The notes below the pieces were generated by a model. That model did no database searches. It saw nothing but the letters and a program-made list of their open reading frames with translations, and had not been told where the DNA came from. Below are positions 33,042 to 42,144 of a stretch of 64,000 nt of DNA, one piece after another. How positions within the stretch are numbered: the stretch's first letter is position 1; each line of letters opens with the position of its first letter. The translations under genes were made by a program, and so were the position numbers. The stretch is from Paenibacillus sp. FSL H3-0469 (lineage in GTDB: Bacteria > Bacillota > Bacilli > Paenibacillales > Paenibacillaceae), in contig NZ_CP150302.1 in the NCBI RefSeq assembly GCF_038051945.1, positions 930,001-994,000 of the forward strand, written 5' to 3'.

Positions 33042-34385
33042 TTATTTGGCCTTGTCCAGTATGGCGTTAGAACCGGAGATGAACTGCTCGCTTACCTGCG
33101 GAATCCCGGCCTGACCGAAGGAGATCTGCTCGCTGGCGCTCTTGAAGTTCTTATCAATCTCCGAGAAGCCCTGCGGGTAAGGCGGGTCAATATCACTGGA
33201 ATGCTTGGAGACCACATCGATAAAATCAAAGATTAACTGCTCCTCGGCGGTAAGCGACGGCTTCAGCTGCTCCCGGACTGCCGAATTGACCGGTACTCCC
33301 CGTTCAGCCCCCAGAATAGCAGTGCCTTCCGGGTCATTGACCATGAAGTCGATTAGCTTCGCTACCTCCTTGGGATACTTGGTCTTGGCATTCCCGGAGA
33401 TGAACTGGCCGGGCTTCAGATATTCGCCGATCTTCTGCTCCCCTTCCATATGCGGAATCACCTGCATCTTCAGCTTCTGGCTCTGATCCTTCAGCACATT
33501 CTGATAGGTAATCAGCTGGTTGGACCAGGCGAAATCAAGGGCGGACTGGCCAACGGACAACGGCCGGGTCTCCAGAGCATTCGTCATCGCGGCAGTCACC
33601 TCTGCCGTTGTAGCACCGCCGCTGTCCCGCAGCCCCTGCCAGTAATTGAACCATTCATCGATGACCTCCTTGGAGAACCCGAGCTTGTTCCCGGCGAACA
33701 GACCGCTCCCGTTCTGGCGGACGAATACCTCGAAGATGTTCGTGGTGCCCGAAATATCCGGCGTCCCATAGTAGCCGTCGCCCTTCTTCTTAGCAATCGC
33801 ATTCGCCATCTCCGCAAAATCCTTCCACGTCCATGACTCCTGCGGCTCCGCAATTCCCAGCTCCTGAAGCACAGAAGCATTATAGATCACGCCGGGAGCG
33901 TTCACTCCAAGGGTAACGGCATAGAGTTTGCTATCGATGCTTCCGGCCGAGAGCATACTGCTGTCATGCCCCTCCGTCCGCAGCGTTCCATCCTGGGTAT
34001 AGGGCGTCAGATCCAGCAGGGTGCCGCGCTTGGCGTAATCGGACAGGAACGCATAGTCCATCTGAATGATATCCGGAGCATTCGAGCCTGCCACCTGAGT
34101 AGACAGCTTATCGAAATAGCCGTCCCAGCCGGAATATTCCGGCTTAATCGTGATGCCCGGATTCTTCTCCTCGAAGCGCTTGATCATCTTGGTGGTCAGA
34201 TCGTGGCGTGTCTGTGAGCCCCACCAGGTCATACGCAGCTCGATTGCAGGTGCCGAACCCTCTGTCTTGGATGAAGCCTTGGCTCCGTCCGGTGCATTCG
34301 CACCGCCGGATGAGCATGCAGCCGTAGTCATCAGCAATATAGAGCTTAGAAGCAGTCCAAGTCCTTTAGTCCCCTTGATTGTCAT
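33042..34385 (-). CDS. sugar-binding lipoprotein of ABC transporter
   Basis: A 447-residue family 1 solute-binding protein. I start it at the ATG at 34385, behind GGAGG at 6 bases; the longer frame to 34496 has no signal. The signal peptide runs to the lipobox TTAAC, so it is lipid-anchored outside. Family features include ELRMTWWGSQTRHDLTTKMI at the mature N-terminus and DIIQMDYAFLSDYAKRGTLLD. It is the first gene of an operon with two permeases, kinase and regulator. A strong CcpA cre-like site lies 24 bases upstream, so glucose repression is likely. Confidence 0.9.
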   Translation of the reverse strand: MTIKGTKGLGLLLSSILLMTTAACSSGGANAPDGAKASSKTEGSAPAIELRMTWWGSQTRHDLTTKMIKRFEEKNPGITIKPEYSGWDGYFDKLSTQVAGSNAPDIIQMDYAFLSDYAKRGTLLDLTPYTQDGTLRTEGHDSSMLSAGSIDSKLYAVTLGVNAPGVIYNASVLQELGIAEPQESWTWKDFAEMANAIAKKKGDGYYGTPDISGTTNIFEVFVRQNGSGLFAGNKLGFSKEVIDEWFNYWQGLRDSGGATTAEVTAAMTNALETRPLSVGQSALDFAWSNQLITYQNVLKDQSQKLKMQVIPHMEGEQKIGEYLKPGQFISGNAKTKYPKEVAKLIDFMVNDPEGTAILGAERGVPVNSAVREQLKPSLTAEEQLIFDFIDVVSKHSSDIDPPYPQGFSEIDKNFKSASEQISFGQAGIPQVSEQFISGSNAILDKAK

Positions 34386-34408
34386 CTGTTGCCTCCTCAA
34401 ATTTGTGA

Positions 34409-34422
34409 AGTAAGCGGTTACA
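34409..34422 (-). promoter_or_regulatory. CcpA cre-like site before the second sugar locus
   Basis: On the minus strand TGTAACCGCTTACT matches the cre consensus TGWAANCGNTNWCA at 13 of 14 positions. It lies 24 bases upstream of the binding-protein start codon, a position where CcpA would block transcription. Confidence 0.7.
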
Positions 34423-34498
34423 TAAATGATTATACGGAACGCTCTGCATAGGGTAAATCCAGAAAAGTAAGGGGTTATATCAAATAAGTAAGACAAAA

Positions 34499-34522
34499 GC
34501 CAGCCGGAATCTTCCGGCTGGC
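34499..34522 (-). terminator. terminator of the niaP-like gene
   Basis: GCCAGCCGGAA and TTCCGGCTGGC are perfect 11-bp arms around two bases; on the minus strand a short T-run follows. It lies about 50 bases after the MFS stop. Confidence 0.7.
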
Positions 34523-34572
34523 CTGTTAGTCCTGGTTAGTTCTGTTAAGTATGAATCTGTTCCGTAAGCAGT

Positions 34573-35790
34573 TTACTCAAGCTCCAGTCCCTTCGTTTCC
34601 TTCCCCAGGAACAGCACCGCCAGGGCTCCGATTACAATCGTAACGAAGAAGATCATGAAGATGGAGCCGATCCCGACCGTCTTGCCGACCATCAGCCCGA
34701 CCAGCGTTGGGGCAATAATGCCGCCAATCCGCCCAAAGGAGGTGGCGAGTCCGGCACCAGTGGAACGGATCTTAGTCGGATACAGCTCAGGCGTGTACGC
34801 GTACATCCCGCCCCAGGCTCCCAGGTTGAAGAACGACAGACAGATCCCGGCAGCCATCAGCATACCCTCGGTTGTTGAATTCCCGAACCAGGCCGCGCTG
34901 ACGGCTGTCAGCAAGAGATAGATGACCAGTACGAATTTGCGGCCGTATTTCTCGATGAAATAGGCGGCGGTGAAGTACCCCGGCAACTGGGCGAGTGTCA
35001 TGATCAGCACATACTCGAAGCTTTTGACCAGACTGAAGCCCTTCAGCACCATTACCGTCGGCAGCCACAGGAACATTCCATAATAAGAGAAGACCACGGT
35101 GAACCACAGAATCCACAGCATGATGGTCGAGCGGCGGTACTCTGCCGACCAGACTGCCGCTACACGCTTCTTCAAGGGCACTGGAGGAGCTTTCTTGATC
35201 TCCGCGAACTTCGGTGAGTCATCGATTGCCCTGCGCAGATAGAGCGCATATAGCGCCGGTACCGCCCCAATGGCGAAGGCGACCCGCCAGCCGTAATCCG
35301 GAATGACGAAGTACGCAATCAGCGCCGACAGAATCCAGCCGAGCGCCCAGAAGCTCTCGAGCAGCACCACAGCCCGGCCTCTCTCCTTGACCGGCATGCT
35401 CTCGGATACCAGTGTAGAAGCCACCGGCAGCTCTCCGCCCAGCCCGAAGCCGGCAATGAAGCGCAGTACGCACAGTACTGCATAGCCTGCGGCGAAGGCC
35501 GACAGTCCGCTTGCAATTGAGAAGATCAGCAGCGTCCAGAGCAGCACCGATTTGCGGCCGAAGCGGTCCGCCATAATCCCGGCTGCAGCTGCACCGACGG
35601 CCATTCCCACTGAGTTAATGCTGGTTAAATAGCCGATTTTCTCCGGTCCCAGCGACCATTCCTTGGCAAGTGCAGCCACGACGAACGAGATCATCCCTAC
35701 ATCCATCGCGTCGAACATCCAGCTTAGACCTGCACTGAAGAGCAGCTTCCGCTGCTTCGGATTCTGCAGCAGCGACATTTGATTCCACAT
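34573..35790 (-). CDS. niaP: MFS transporter, NiaP/YceI-like (niacin uptake)
   Basis: A 405-residue carrier with 12 predicted membrane helices. It resembles B. subtilis NiaP (YceI): the N-terminal LSWMFDAMDVGMISFVVAAL, the loop GIMADRFGRKSV, GFGLGGELPVASTLVSE and VVLLESFWALGWI are the diagnostic stretches I recall. NiaP imports nicotinate or nicotinamide at the cytoplasmic membrane for NAD synthesis. A G-rich ribosome binding site lies nine bases from the ATG. It is a single-gene unit ending in a good terminator. No NiaR-type site or NAD gene is visible nearby, so the substrate is a family-level inference; aromatic-acid or sugar transport is the alternative. Confidence 0.72.
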   Translation of the reverse strand: MWNQMSLLQNPKQRKLLFSAGLSWMFDAMDVGMISFVVAALAKEWSLGPEKIGYLTSINSVGMAVGAAAAGIMADRFGRKSVLLWTLLIFSIASGLSAFAAGYAVLCVLRFIAGFGLGGELPVASTLVSESMPVKERGRAVVLLESFWALGWILSALIAYFVIPDYGWRVAFAIGAVPALYALYLRRAIDDSPKFAEIKKAPPVPLKKRVAAVWSAEYRRSTIMLWILWFTVVFSYYGMFLWLPTVMVLKGFSLVKSFEYVLIMTLAQLPGYFTAAYFIEKYGRKFVLVIYLLLTAVSAAWFGNSTTEGMLMAAGICLSFFNLGAWGGMYAYTPELYPTKIRSTGAGLATSFGRIGGIIAPTLVGLMVGKTVGIGSIFMIFFVTIVIGALAVLFLGKETKGLELE

Positions 35791-35872
35791 GACTTAAGGC
35801 CCCTCTCCCCTGATTCCCGCTAATCCAATCATTCCTGACTAGTATCACTTACACATTCTAGAAGCGGATGGT

Positions 35873-36640
35873 TCAAAAATCAAGGAATAACACCGCATTG
35901 AAATATTGCCGGGCCATCGCCTGAAAATAACAGGTTTGCACCGAGATCGCAGCGATCAGCAGCATATTCTGCACCGCATCCCGCTGCCCTCTGCTCAAGT
36001 GGCTGAGCCGCTTCATCATTTTGTCCATGGCCGATTTGATTCCGCTGTCCGATTTCCACTGATATTCCTTGGGATTCCCGGTCAAAGCCTGTCCCTCAGC
36101 CGGCACCGGGGAACGGCTCTTAATCTCCTCGAACAGCTCCGCATACCCGTGATACAGCTGTGCCGGTTCCACCAGATCATCGTCATCACGTTCAGGCGCC
36201 AGGAACAGCATACGGAAGAGCTGCCTTATGCTCTCGAAATCAAGCGCCGCCTTCAGATCATCTATTATAAATAGAAGGGCCGCCTGATTAATGGAGTACT
36301 TCTTCCCTTCACGCGGGGACCCGAGATATTCCTTGAAATCGCGCTTTACCCAATTCTGCATAGCAGAGACGGATAATGTGGAATACTCAATCAGACCGCC
36401 AAGCGAAGCAATTTCACCCAGGGACAGCCCTTTGACGCCGGTACCTTTAATCAGTTTTTGCAGAATCGGGGGGATATCCGTAGACAGAAAAGCGGGCAGA
36501 CTTGTCCCCTCCCGCACCTCGTCGCGGTGGAACTTCGTCCAGGCTTCCTGCAGAATATGGAGCGGCTTCCGCTCCGAGTTTGGCCCTAGAGACAGTAATA
36601 GTCCGGACATCTCTATCCGGCTAAGTGTAAAAGCTTCCAT
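35873..36640 (-). CDS. DUF1836 domain protein
   Basis: About 255 residues. The central segment STLSVSAMQNWVKRDFKEYL and SINQAALLFIIDDLKAALDF match DUF1836, a domain of Firmicutes that looks like a winged or MerR-like DNA-binding helix bundle. The C-terminal part is rich in helices and ends FYFQAMARQ-like, possibly forming a hydrophobic surface. I start it at the ATG at 36640 behind GGAGG (10 bases); the longer frame has no signal. It lies alone. Regulatory function is inferred from the fold, not shown. Confidence 0.7.
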   Translation of the reverse strand: MEAFTLSRIEMSGLLLSLGPNSERKPLHILQEAWTKFHRDEVREGTSLPAFLSTDIPPILQKLIKGTGVKGLSLGEIASLGGLIEYSTLSVSAMQNWVKRDFKEYLGSPREGKKYSINQAALLFIIDDLKAALDFESIRQLFRMLFLAPERDDDDLVEPAQLYHGYAELFEEIKSRSPVPAEGQALTGNPKEYQWKSDSGIKSAMDKMMKRLSHLSRGQRDAVQNMLLIAAISVQTCYFQAMARQYFNAVLFLDF

Positions 36641-36755
36641 AGCTGGCAACCCTCCACCATTTGATATTCTACTGAAAAGTTCGTACAATAGGTTCATAAG
36701 AACTCATAATATGAGTATAACCTATTTTAGGGACGAAAGGGATGGTAAAGATTAT

Positions 36756-38078
36756 ATGGGTATAGGACTTAGTTTGACGCTCGTGGCAATTTTGATTATT
36801 TTAACCGCATTTTTTGTAGCGACGGAGTTTGCAGTAGTGAGATTACGGGGAAGCCAGGTCAGCCAAATGGTGCTGGACGGCAAGAAGAACGCACTGGCAG
36901 TACAGCGGGTAGCCGCTAACCTGGACGGATATTTGTCCGCCTGCCAGCTCGGTATCACGATTACTGCACTCGGGATCGGGGCATTGGCAGAGCCTGCTTT
37001 TGAGCAGCTGCTCATTCCATTGTTTGATCTGGCTGGTGTGAGCCACAACGTTAGTAAGCCCATTGCTTTTGCTTTGGCCTTCATTATCGCCACCTTCCTC
37101 CACGTCGTGGTCGGAGAGCTTGCACCGAAGACCGCCGCTATTAATATTCCGGAGAAAATTGGTCAGATTACCGCACCGCTGATTATTTGGTTCTACAGAA
37201 TATTGTACCCTTTGATTTGGATTATGAACGGTTCCGCCAACCTGCTCGTCCGTATGTTCGGCATGAAGCCTGCCAGTGAACACGGCGACGCGCACAGCGA
37301 AGACGAGATCCGCCTGATCCTGTCCGAGAGCTATGAGAGCGGCAAAATCAACAAAGCGGAATACGGTTATGTTAACCGGATTTTCACCTTTGATGAGATG
37401 CTCGCCAAGGAAATTATGGTTCCCCGGACAGATATGGTATGCCTGTTCACCGATCATTCGCTGCAGGAGAACATTGATATTATCCGCAAGGAGCAGTACA
37501 CCCGCTTCCCTGTAGCTGACGGCAGCAAAGACAATATCATTGGTATGATCAATACCAAGCAGCTCTACCTGCAATACGACAACAATCCTGATTTCGATTT
37601 CAAAAGCCTGATCCTGCCGCTGGTAACTGTATCGGAAGTTACGCCAGTGAAGACCCTGCTGACCCGTATGCAGAAGGAGCGCGTCCATATCGCCCTGCTG
37701 CTGGATGAATACGGCGGCACCTCCGGCCTGATTACGATTGAGGACATTCTGGAGGAGATCGTCGGTGAGATCCGCGATGAGTTCGACGAGGATGAGCGCC
37801 GCAATGTGGAGAAGCTGAGCGACACTCATTATCTGTTCGACGGCAATGTCTCTCTGCTGGAGGTCAAGGATCTTACCGGACTTGATTTCCATGATGAGGA
37901 AGTCACCACAATCGGCGGATGGCTGTACAGTCACCTGGAAGAGCCTGTGGTCGGCAAAAGCCATCAATACGAGCATGTCACCCTGACCGTCCGTGAGATG
38001 AACCGCCACCGTATCCGCAAGGTGGAGATCCTGATCGATCTTCCGGTCTCTGAAGATTCGGATGCTCACAACGAGTAA
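36756..38078 (+). CDS. CNNM/CBS domain membrane protein (hemolysin family, CorC-like)
   Basis: A 440-residue protein, the standard length of the family once called hemolysin III/TlyC-like. Order: CNNM transmembrane domain (LSLTLVAILIILTAFFVATE, where the conserved FFVATEFA is visible, then YLSACQLGITITALGIGAL), two CBS domains (MVPRTDMVCL and LLDEYGGTSGLITIEDILEE), and a C-terminal CorC_HlyC domain. Related proteins handle Mg2+ or Co2+. The ATG at 36756 is chosen because the domain begins there; the upstream frame to 36711 and beyond has no ribosome binding site. It ends in a strong terminator. Confidence 0.88.
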   Translation: MGIGLSLTLVAILIILTAFFVATEFAVVRLRGSQVSQMVLDGKKNALAVQRVAANLDGYLSACQLGITITALGIGALAEPAFEQLLIPLFDLAGVSHNVSKPIAFALAFIIATFLHVVVGELAPKTAAINIPEKIGQITAPLIIWFYRILYPLIWIMNGSANLLVRMFGMKPASEHGDAHSEDEIRLILSESYESGKINKAEYGYVNRIFTFDEMLAKEIMVPRTDMVCLFTDHSLQENIDIIRKEQYTRFPVADGSKDNIIGMINTKQLYLQYDNNPDFDFKSLILPLVTVSEVTPVKTLLTRMQKERVHIALLLDEYGGTSGLITIEDILEEIVGEIRDEFDEDERRNVEKLSDTHYLFDGNVSLLEVKDLTGLDFHDEEVTTIGGWLYSHLEEPVVGKSHQYEHVTLTVREMNRHRIRKVEILIDLPVSEDSDAHNE

Positions 38079-38103
38079 ATCGTATAGATAAGCTGAAATA
38101 AAT

Positions 38104-38137
38104 AAGGCGCTCCCCTTGAGTTACTGGGGAGCGCCTT
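38104..38137 (+). terminator. terminator after CNNM/CBS gene
   Basis: AAGGCGCTCCCC at 38104-38115 pairs with GGGGAGCGCCTT at 38126-38137 (12 bp, perfect), followed by ACTTATT. Confidence 0.8.
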
Positions 38138-38451
38138 ACTTATTGTACATGATGGGGCGTGAAATGGGACTTAGTTGGATTTATTCCACTTGCTGGTGAA
38201 CGAATCCAGGCCACTAAACCAGCAGTTGGATAAACAACACTTAAATCTGCTCATTTCACCCGCAGTGGTTAAATCAACTATATTTGATGTTGTTTTTCCA
38301 CTTATTTAAGTTTATTGACCCATATTAGCAAAACCAAGATACACTTTTCCACTTATATATTGCTGGTAGCGTTTTTCGTCCCAATCCGTTCGACATGTCT
38401 GCTTTTCATCCTATAATTAATGTCATTAACAAATATAATTAACCCGATTAA
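38138..38451. other. AT-rich intergenic region with short repeats
   Basis: No gene seen. The motif TTTTCCACTTAT occurs twice (about 38288 and 38350), and the stretch contains TTAATGTCATTAAC near 38417, a short palindrome that also occurs at 17473-17485. No promoter can be assigned with confidence. Confidence 0.4.
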
Positions 38452-38811
38452 CTAAGTGACAGAGCGGCAGATCATCAGCACATTTCCGTCCGGGTCCTTG
38501 AAGTTAAACCAATGGTCATTCTCAATATCCGTAAGGATCTCCGCTCCGCTGGCTTTGACATAATCATAGGCGGCGTCTATATCCTCTGTAAGCAGATGGA
38601 AGGTCGGTACCTTCAGTACGGCTTCGGCTGTGAATATAATGCTGTCCAGCACGATCCCCGGTCCCTGCATCGGCACATCGTACAGATGCCCGAATAATAC
38701 CTCGCCGTCCAGCGGCAGCCCCAGCAGGCTGCAATACCAGTTCTTGGACCTTTCGATATCACTAACCGGAATGAAGACAGCGCCAACCTGATTGCGTATC
38801 GGACTTGTCAC
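38452..38811 (-). CDS. VOC (glyoxalase/bleomycin resistance) family protein
   Basis: A 119-residue single-domain VOC protein. The first beta-alpha module has VGAVFIPVSDIERSKNWYCSLLG and the second THFHLLTEDIDAAYDYVKAS-like FHLLTEDIDAAYDY, ending in FKDPDGNVLMIC. VOC proteins bind a metal in a cupped sheet and act as dioxygenases, epimerases or drug-binding proteins; this one has a partial set of metal ligands so activity is unclear. It starts with GTG at 38811, ten bases after GGAGG. It is divergent from ktrB. Confidence 0.82.
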   Translation of the reverse strand: MTSPIRNQVGAVFIPVSDIERSKNWYCSLLGLPLDGEVLFGHLYDVPMQGPGIVLDSIIFTAEAVLKVPTFHLLTEDIDAAYDYVKASGAEILTDIENDHWFNFKDPDGNVLMICRSVT

Positions 38812-38966
38812 AGCAGTATAGCCTCCTCATATAAGTGCAAGTTGTTGAATCCTATAGCCTATAATGATTTCGATAAAATATGTCAATATCCTGCCTGCTT
38901 AGTGAAGGGAATAGAAGTTATGCTATAATCTTGTCAGATCCTATCCCTATTGTCAGGAGAATGAAC

Positions 38967-40313
38967 TTGGCTAACCTTTTCTTTGGGCATCTGAAGCTGA
39001 CACCGCCCAAAATCCTATCCCTCGGCTTCGTGGTGCTGATCGCTGCCGGAACCCTGCTGTTATCGCTGCCCGCTGCTTCTACGGGCGGAAGAATCTCTTT
39101 CATTGATGCGCTGTTCATGGCAACCTCGGCGACCTGCGTAACCGGTCTTGCCGTTATCGACACGGGAACACAGCTTTCGACCTTCGGACAGATCGTGCTC
39201 CTTGTACTGTTCCAGTTCGGCGGTCTCGGCTTCGTGACGATGGCGACACTAATCACCCTGGTGCTGAACAAACGAATCTCATTGAAGGAACGCCTCTTGC
39301 TGCAGGAATCCATGAACCAGAACTCCATGCAGGGGATCGTAAAGCTAATCCGCCGGGTTCTAATCTATTCCCTGGTGATTCAGCTGACCGGGGCCATTCT
39401 GCTGGCTGCCCGATTTGTAGTGGATATGCCGGTAGGCAAAGCAGCTTATTATGGACTATTCCATAGCATCTCCATCTTCAACAACGCAGGCTTCGATTTG
39501 TTCGGCGATATTCACGGGCCGTTCAGCGGATTAACCCGGTATGTAGAAGATCCTGTTGTGAATATTACCTCTATGCTGCTGATCTTTCTGGGCGGAATTG
39601 GCTTCATCGTCTTATCCGATGTGATCGATTATCCCAAGCGTAAGCGGCTGATGCTGCATTCGAAGGTTGTGCTGGCGACCTCAGCCGTGCTGATTCTGGT
39701 CGGAGCTATAATCTTCTTCTGGCTGGAGCTGAACGCTACACTGAAGCCGCTGCATGCCGGAGGCAAGATTATGGCCTCCTTCCTGCAAGCTATTACGCCC
39801 CGTTCCGGCGGTGTGACAACCATCGAGATTCCGCTGCTGCGTGAATCTACCCAGTTCCTGATGATTCTGCTGATGTTCATCGGGGCGGCTCCCGGCTCTA
39901 CCGGCGGCGGAATCAAGATTACCACCTTTGCCATTCTGGCCAGCACCGCCTACGCCAAACTGCGCGGCAAAGAGGATATTGTAATGTTCCGCCACCGGAT
40001 CTCGAAGGAGAATGTATACAGGGCTATTACCATGACCTTACTCTCCCTGATGCTGGTGGTTATCTCCACGATGCTGCTGTCCGTAACAGAGCGCGCAGAT
40101 TTCCTGAGCGTATTGTTCGAGGCGGTGTCTGCTTTCGGCACCTCAGGCATCACCATGGGACTGACCACAGAGCTGACCACGATAGGCAAGGTGCTGGTGA
40201 TCATTCTTATGTTCGTAGGCCGGACCGGACCGCTTACCCTGGCCTATGCGCTCAAGCCGAAGAACAGCAAGGAGCTGTACCGTTACCCGGAAGGCAATAT
40301 CACCATCGGCTAA
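38967..40313 (+). CDS. ktrB: potassium uptake channel subunit KtrB/KtrD
   Basis: A 448-residue membrane subunit of the Ktr potassium uptake system. The four selectivity-filter loops of the Trk/Ktr fold are visible: TCVTGLA, FNNAGFDLFG, ITPRSGGVTT and FGTSGITMG. The TTG at 38967 is chosen because AGGAG lies seven bases before it and the resulting length is exactly that of KtrB; an ATG two codons earlier touches the ribosome binding site. No ktrA-type gene is adjacent, which is the KtrD-like arrangement of B. subtilis, where the cytosolic regulator KtrC is encoded elsewhere. Sodium-coupled K+ uptake gated by a KtrA/KtrC ring is expected. Confidence 0.92.
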   Translation: MANLFFGHLKLTPPKILSLGFVVLIAAGTLLLSLPAASTGGRISFIDALFMATSATCVTGLAVIDTGTQLSTFGQIVLLVLFQFGGLGFVTMATLITLVLNKRISLKERLLLQESMNQNSMQGIVKLIRRVLIYSLVIQLTGAILLAARFVVDMPVGKAAYYGLFHSISIFNNAGFDLFGDIHGPFSGLTRYVEDPVVNITSMLLIFLGGIGFIVLSDVIDYPKRKRLMLHSKVVLATSAVLILVGAIIFFWLELNATLKPLHAGGKIMASFLQAITPRSGGVTTIEIPLLRESTQFLMILLMFIGAAPGSTGGGIKITTFAILASTAYAKLRGKEDIVMFRHRISKENVYRAITMTLLSLMLVVISTMLLSVTERADFLSVLFEAVSAFGTSGITMGLTTELTTIGKVLVIILMFVGRTGPLTLAYALKPKNSKELYRYPEGNITIG

Positions 40314-40335
40314 AGGCCGGCGACTATTCATTAAA

Positions 40336-40385
40336 AATGCGACCCTGCCCGTCCAAGGCAATCTGCCGGGACGAGGGGTCGCATT
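40336..40385. terminator. bidirectional terminator between ktrB and small gene
   Basis: AATGCGACCC at 40336-40345 and GGGTCGCATT at 40376-40385 are complementary, with a second inner CGTCC/GGACG stem. On the minus strand five T residues follow; on the plus strand the tail is GTTATA. Confidence 0.75.
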
Positions 40386-40404
40386 GTTATATCCGCAAGT
40401 AAGC

Positions 40405-40686
40405 CTAAGCTTCCTCTTCCGGGATCTCTTGGGTATCCAGCGCTGCATCCAGCAGCTGATTGTACAGATCATCGTCATTCTCCAGCAGCGCATCCACTTC
40501 CAGGAACTGCTCCTCACTCCCCGGCTCACCGGCGAAGCTCAGGCTGTAATCCCATTCGGTTCCACGGGAACTGTAGAAAGTAATCTCATAAGGGGAACGG
40601 TGATTCTCTAATGTAAAGACCGTTCTCCCCACAAAACTTCTATCCTCTACGCGTTTCATTTCTGCTTTGGTGATTTCCAGGTTCAT
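40405..40686 (-). CDS. hypothetical acidic protein, 93 residues
   Basis: A small soluble protein with a basic N-terminal third (LEITKAEMKRVEDRSFVGRT), a beta-rich centre (SPYEITFYSSRGTEWDYSL) and a highly acidic tail (LLENDDDLYNQLLD and EIPEEEA). No known domain is recognised. AAGGAAGG lies seven bases before the ATG, good evidence that it is expressed. It converges with ktrB at a shared terminator and is divergent from the aminopeptidase genes. Confidence 0.65.
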   Translation of the reverse strand: MNLEITKAEMKRVEDRSFVGRTVFTLENHRSPYEITFYSSRGTEWDYSLSFAGEPGSEEQFLEVDALLENDDDLYNQLLDAALDTQEIPEEEA

Positions 40687-40773
40687 CCTCTTTCCTTCCT
40701 TTCATCTGATCATGCCCACAATATCCAGTATAACATTGATATGTCAGCATTTCTCTTTCCTTTTGCGCTGTAA

Positions 40774-40802
40774 TTGACTTTTTTCATCCGGCGGTTAATA
40801 AT
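40774..40802 (+). promoter_or_regulatory. SigA-type promoter of the aminopeptidase genes
   Basis: TTGACT at 40774-40779 and AATAAT at 40797-40802 with a 17-base spacer, about 50 bases upstream of the first aminopeptidase start. Confidence 0.55.
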
Positions 40803-40854
40803 TTAGTACAATGCTTATACAGAGCTAAAAATTATGGTAATGGAGGAAATGTCA

Positions 40855-42093
40855 ATGACTGAAACAGAGCTTCAGGACAAGCTAAGTAAATACGCTGATT
40901 TAGCAGTACAAATCGGTGTGAATGTTCAGCCGGGACAAATCCTGGTCGTGAACGCCCCGATCACTGCGGCCGAGTTCGTCCGCCTGATTACGGCCAAGGC
41001 CTATGCCCTCGGCGCAAGCCAGGTTAAGGTGAACTGGAGTGACGAGTTCATCACCCGCCAGCAGTTCGAGCATGCGTCGCCCGAAGTATTTACCAAGGCC
41101 CCAACCTGGTTTGCCGGTGAAATGACCGAGTTTGCCGAGAACGGTGCCGCCTTCCTGTCGGTCATTGCTGAGAACCCGGATGCCCTCAAAGGCATTGATC
41201 CTGAGCGGATTGCGAACTTCCAGAAGACTCGTGGGGCAGCGCTTACGAAATACCGCGAATTGCAGATGTCCGACAAGGTTAGCTGGAGTATTGTAGCGAT
41301 CCCGTCCCAGCCGTGGGCAGACAAGGTGTTCCCTGACGTTCCTGCTGACCAGCGTGTAGACAAGCTGTGGGAAGCTATCTTCCATACCGTCCGTCTGGAC
41401 CGTGAGGACCCTGTTGCCGCCTGGCAGGAGCATCTCGACACACTGGAGTCGAAGGCTAATGTTCTTAACGCGAAAAAGTACGCCAGCCTGCATTACATAG
41501 CCCCTGGAACTGACCTTAGCATCGAGCTGCCTGAAGGCCATTTATGGGCACAAGGGGACAGCATCAATGCCAAAGGTCATTCTTTTGTCGCCAACATGCC
41601 GACCGAGGAAGTGTTCACCGCTCCCAAGAAAACCGGTGTTAACGGTACGGTCCGCAGCACGAAGCCGCTCAGCTACGGCGGAAATGTGATTGACGGCTTC
41701 TCGATTACTTTTGAACAGGGCCGGATTACCAGTGTGAGCGCTGAGCAGGGCCAGGAAGCCCTCGAATATCTGATCAGTCTGGATGAAGGCGCCAAATATC
41801 TGGGGGAAGTCGCGCTGGTGCCGCATAAGTCGCCGATCTCGGAATCAGGAATTCTCTACTTCAATACCTTGTTCGACGAGAATGCCTCCAACCATCTGGC
41901 TATTGGTACCGCCTATGCCTTCTGTCTGGAAGGCGGCAAAGAAATGAACCAGGATGAACTGACCGCCCGCGGCCTCAACAACAGTGTGACCCACGTTGAC
42001 TTCATGATCGGTTCAGCCGAGATGGATATCTACGGAATTACCGCTGACGGTACGCGCGAACCGGTCTTCCAGAAGGGCAACTGGGCCTTCTAA
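40855..42093 (+). CDS. M29 family aminopeptidase
   Basis: A 412-residue metallo-aminopeptidase of family M29 (AmpS/aminopeptidase T), which removes N-terminal residues from peptides in the cytosol. Metal ligands of the family are visible in ANMPTEEVFTAP, SPISESGILYFNTLFDENAS followed by NHLAIGTAYAF, and THVDFMIGSAEMDI. I start it at the ATG at 40855, seven bases after GGAGGA; earlier in-frame ATGs (40834 and 40849) are upstream of or too near that site. It has a close paralogue immediately downstream (gap 51 bases), so the pair is a tandem duplication, probably co-transcribed. Confidence 0.9.
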   Translation: MTETELQDKLSKYADLAVQIGVNVQPGQILVVNAPITAAEFVRLITAKAYALGASQVKVNWSDEFITRQQFEHASPEVFTKAPTWFAGEMTEFAENGAAFLSVIAENPDALKGIDPERIANFQKTRGAALTKYRELQMSDKVSWSIVAIPSQPWADKVFPDVPADQRVDKLWEAIFHTVRLDREDPVAAWQEHLDTLESKANVLNAKKYASLHYIAPGTDLSIELPEGHLWAQGDSINAKGHSFVANMPTEEVFTAPKKTGVNGTVRSTKPLSYGGNVIDGFSITFEQGRITSVSAEQGQEALEYLISLDEGAKYLGEVALVPHKSPISESGILYFNTLFDENASNHLAIGTAYAFCLEGGKEMNQDELTARGLNNSVTHVDFMIGSAEMDIYGITADGTREPVFQKGNWAF

Positions 42094-42144
42094 AACCCTT
42101 ATATGCCATTGCATTTCATCAGATAACGAATGGAGCTGAAGCTA

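Noticed and set aside
36843..38069. 408-residue frame opposite the CNNM/CBS gene
   Set aside because: Antisense shadow of a well-recognised domain protein; no ribosome binding site.
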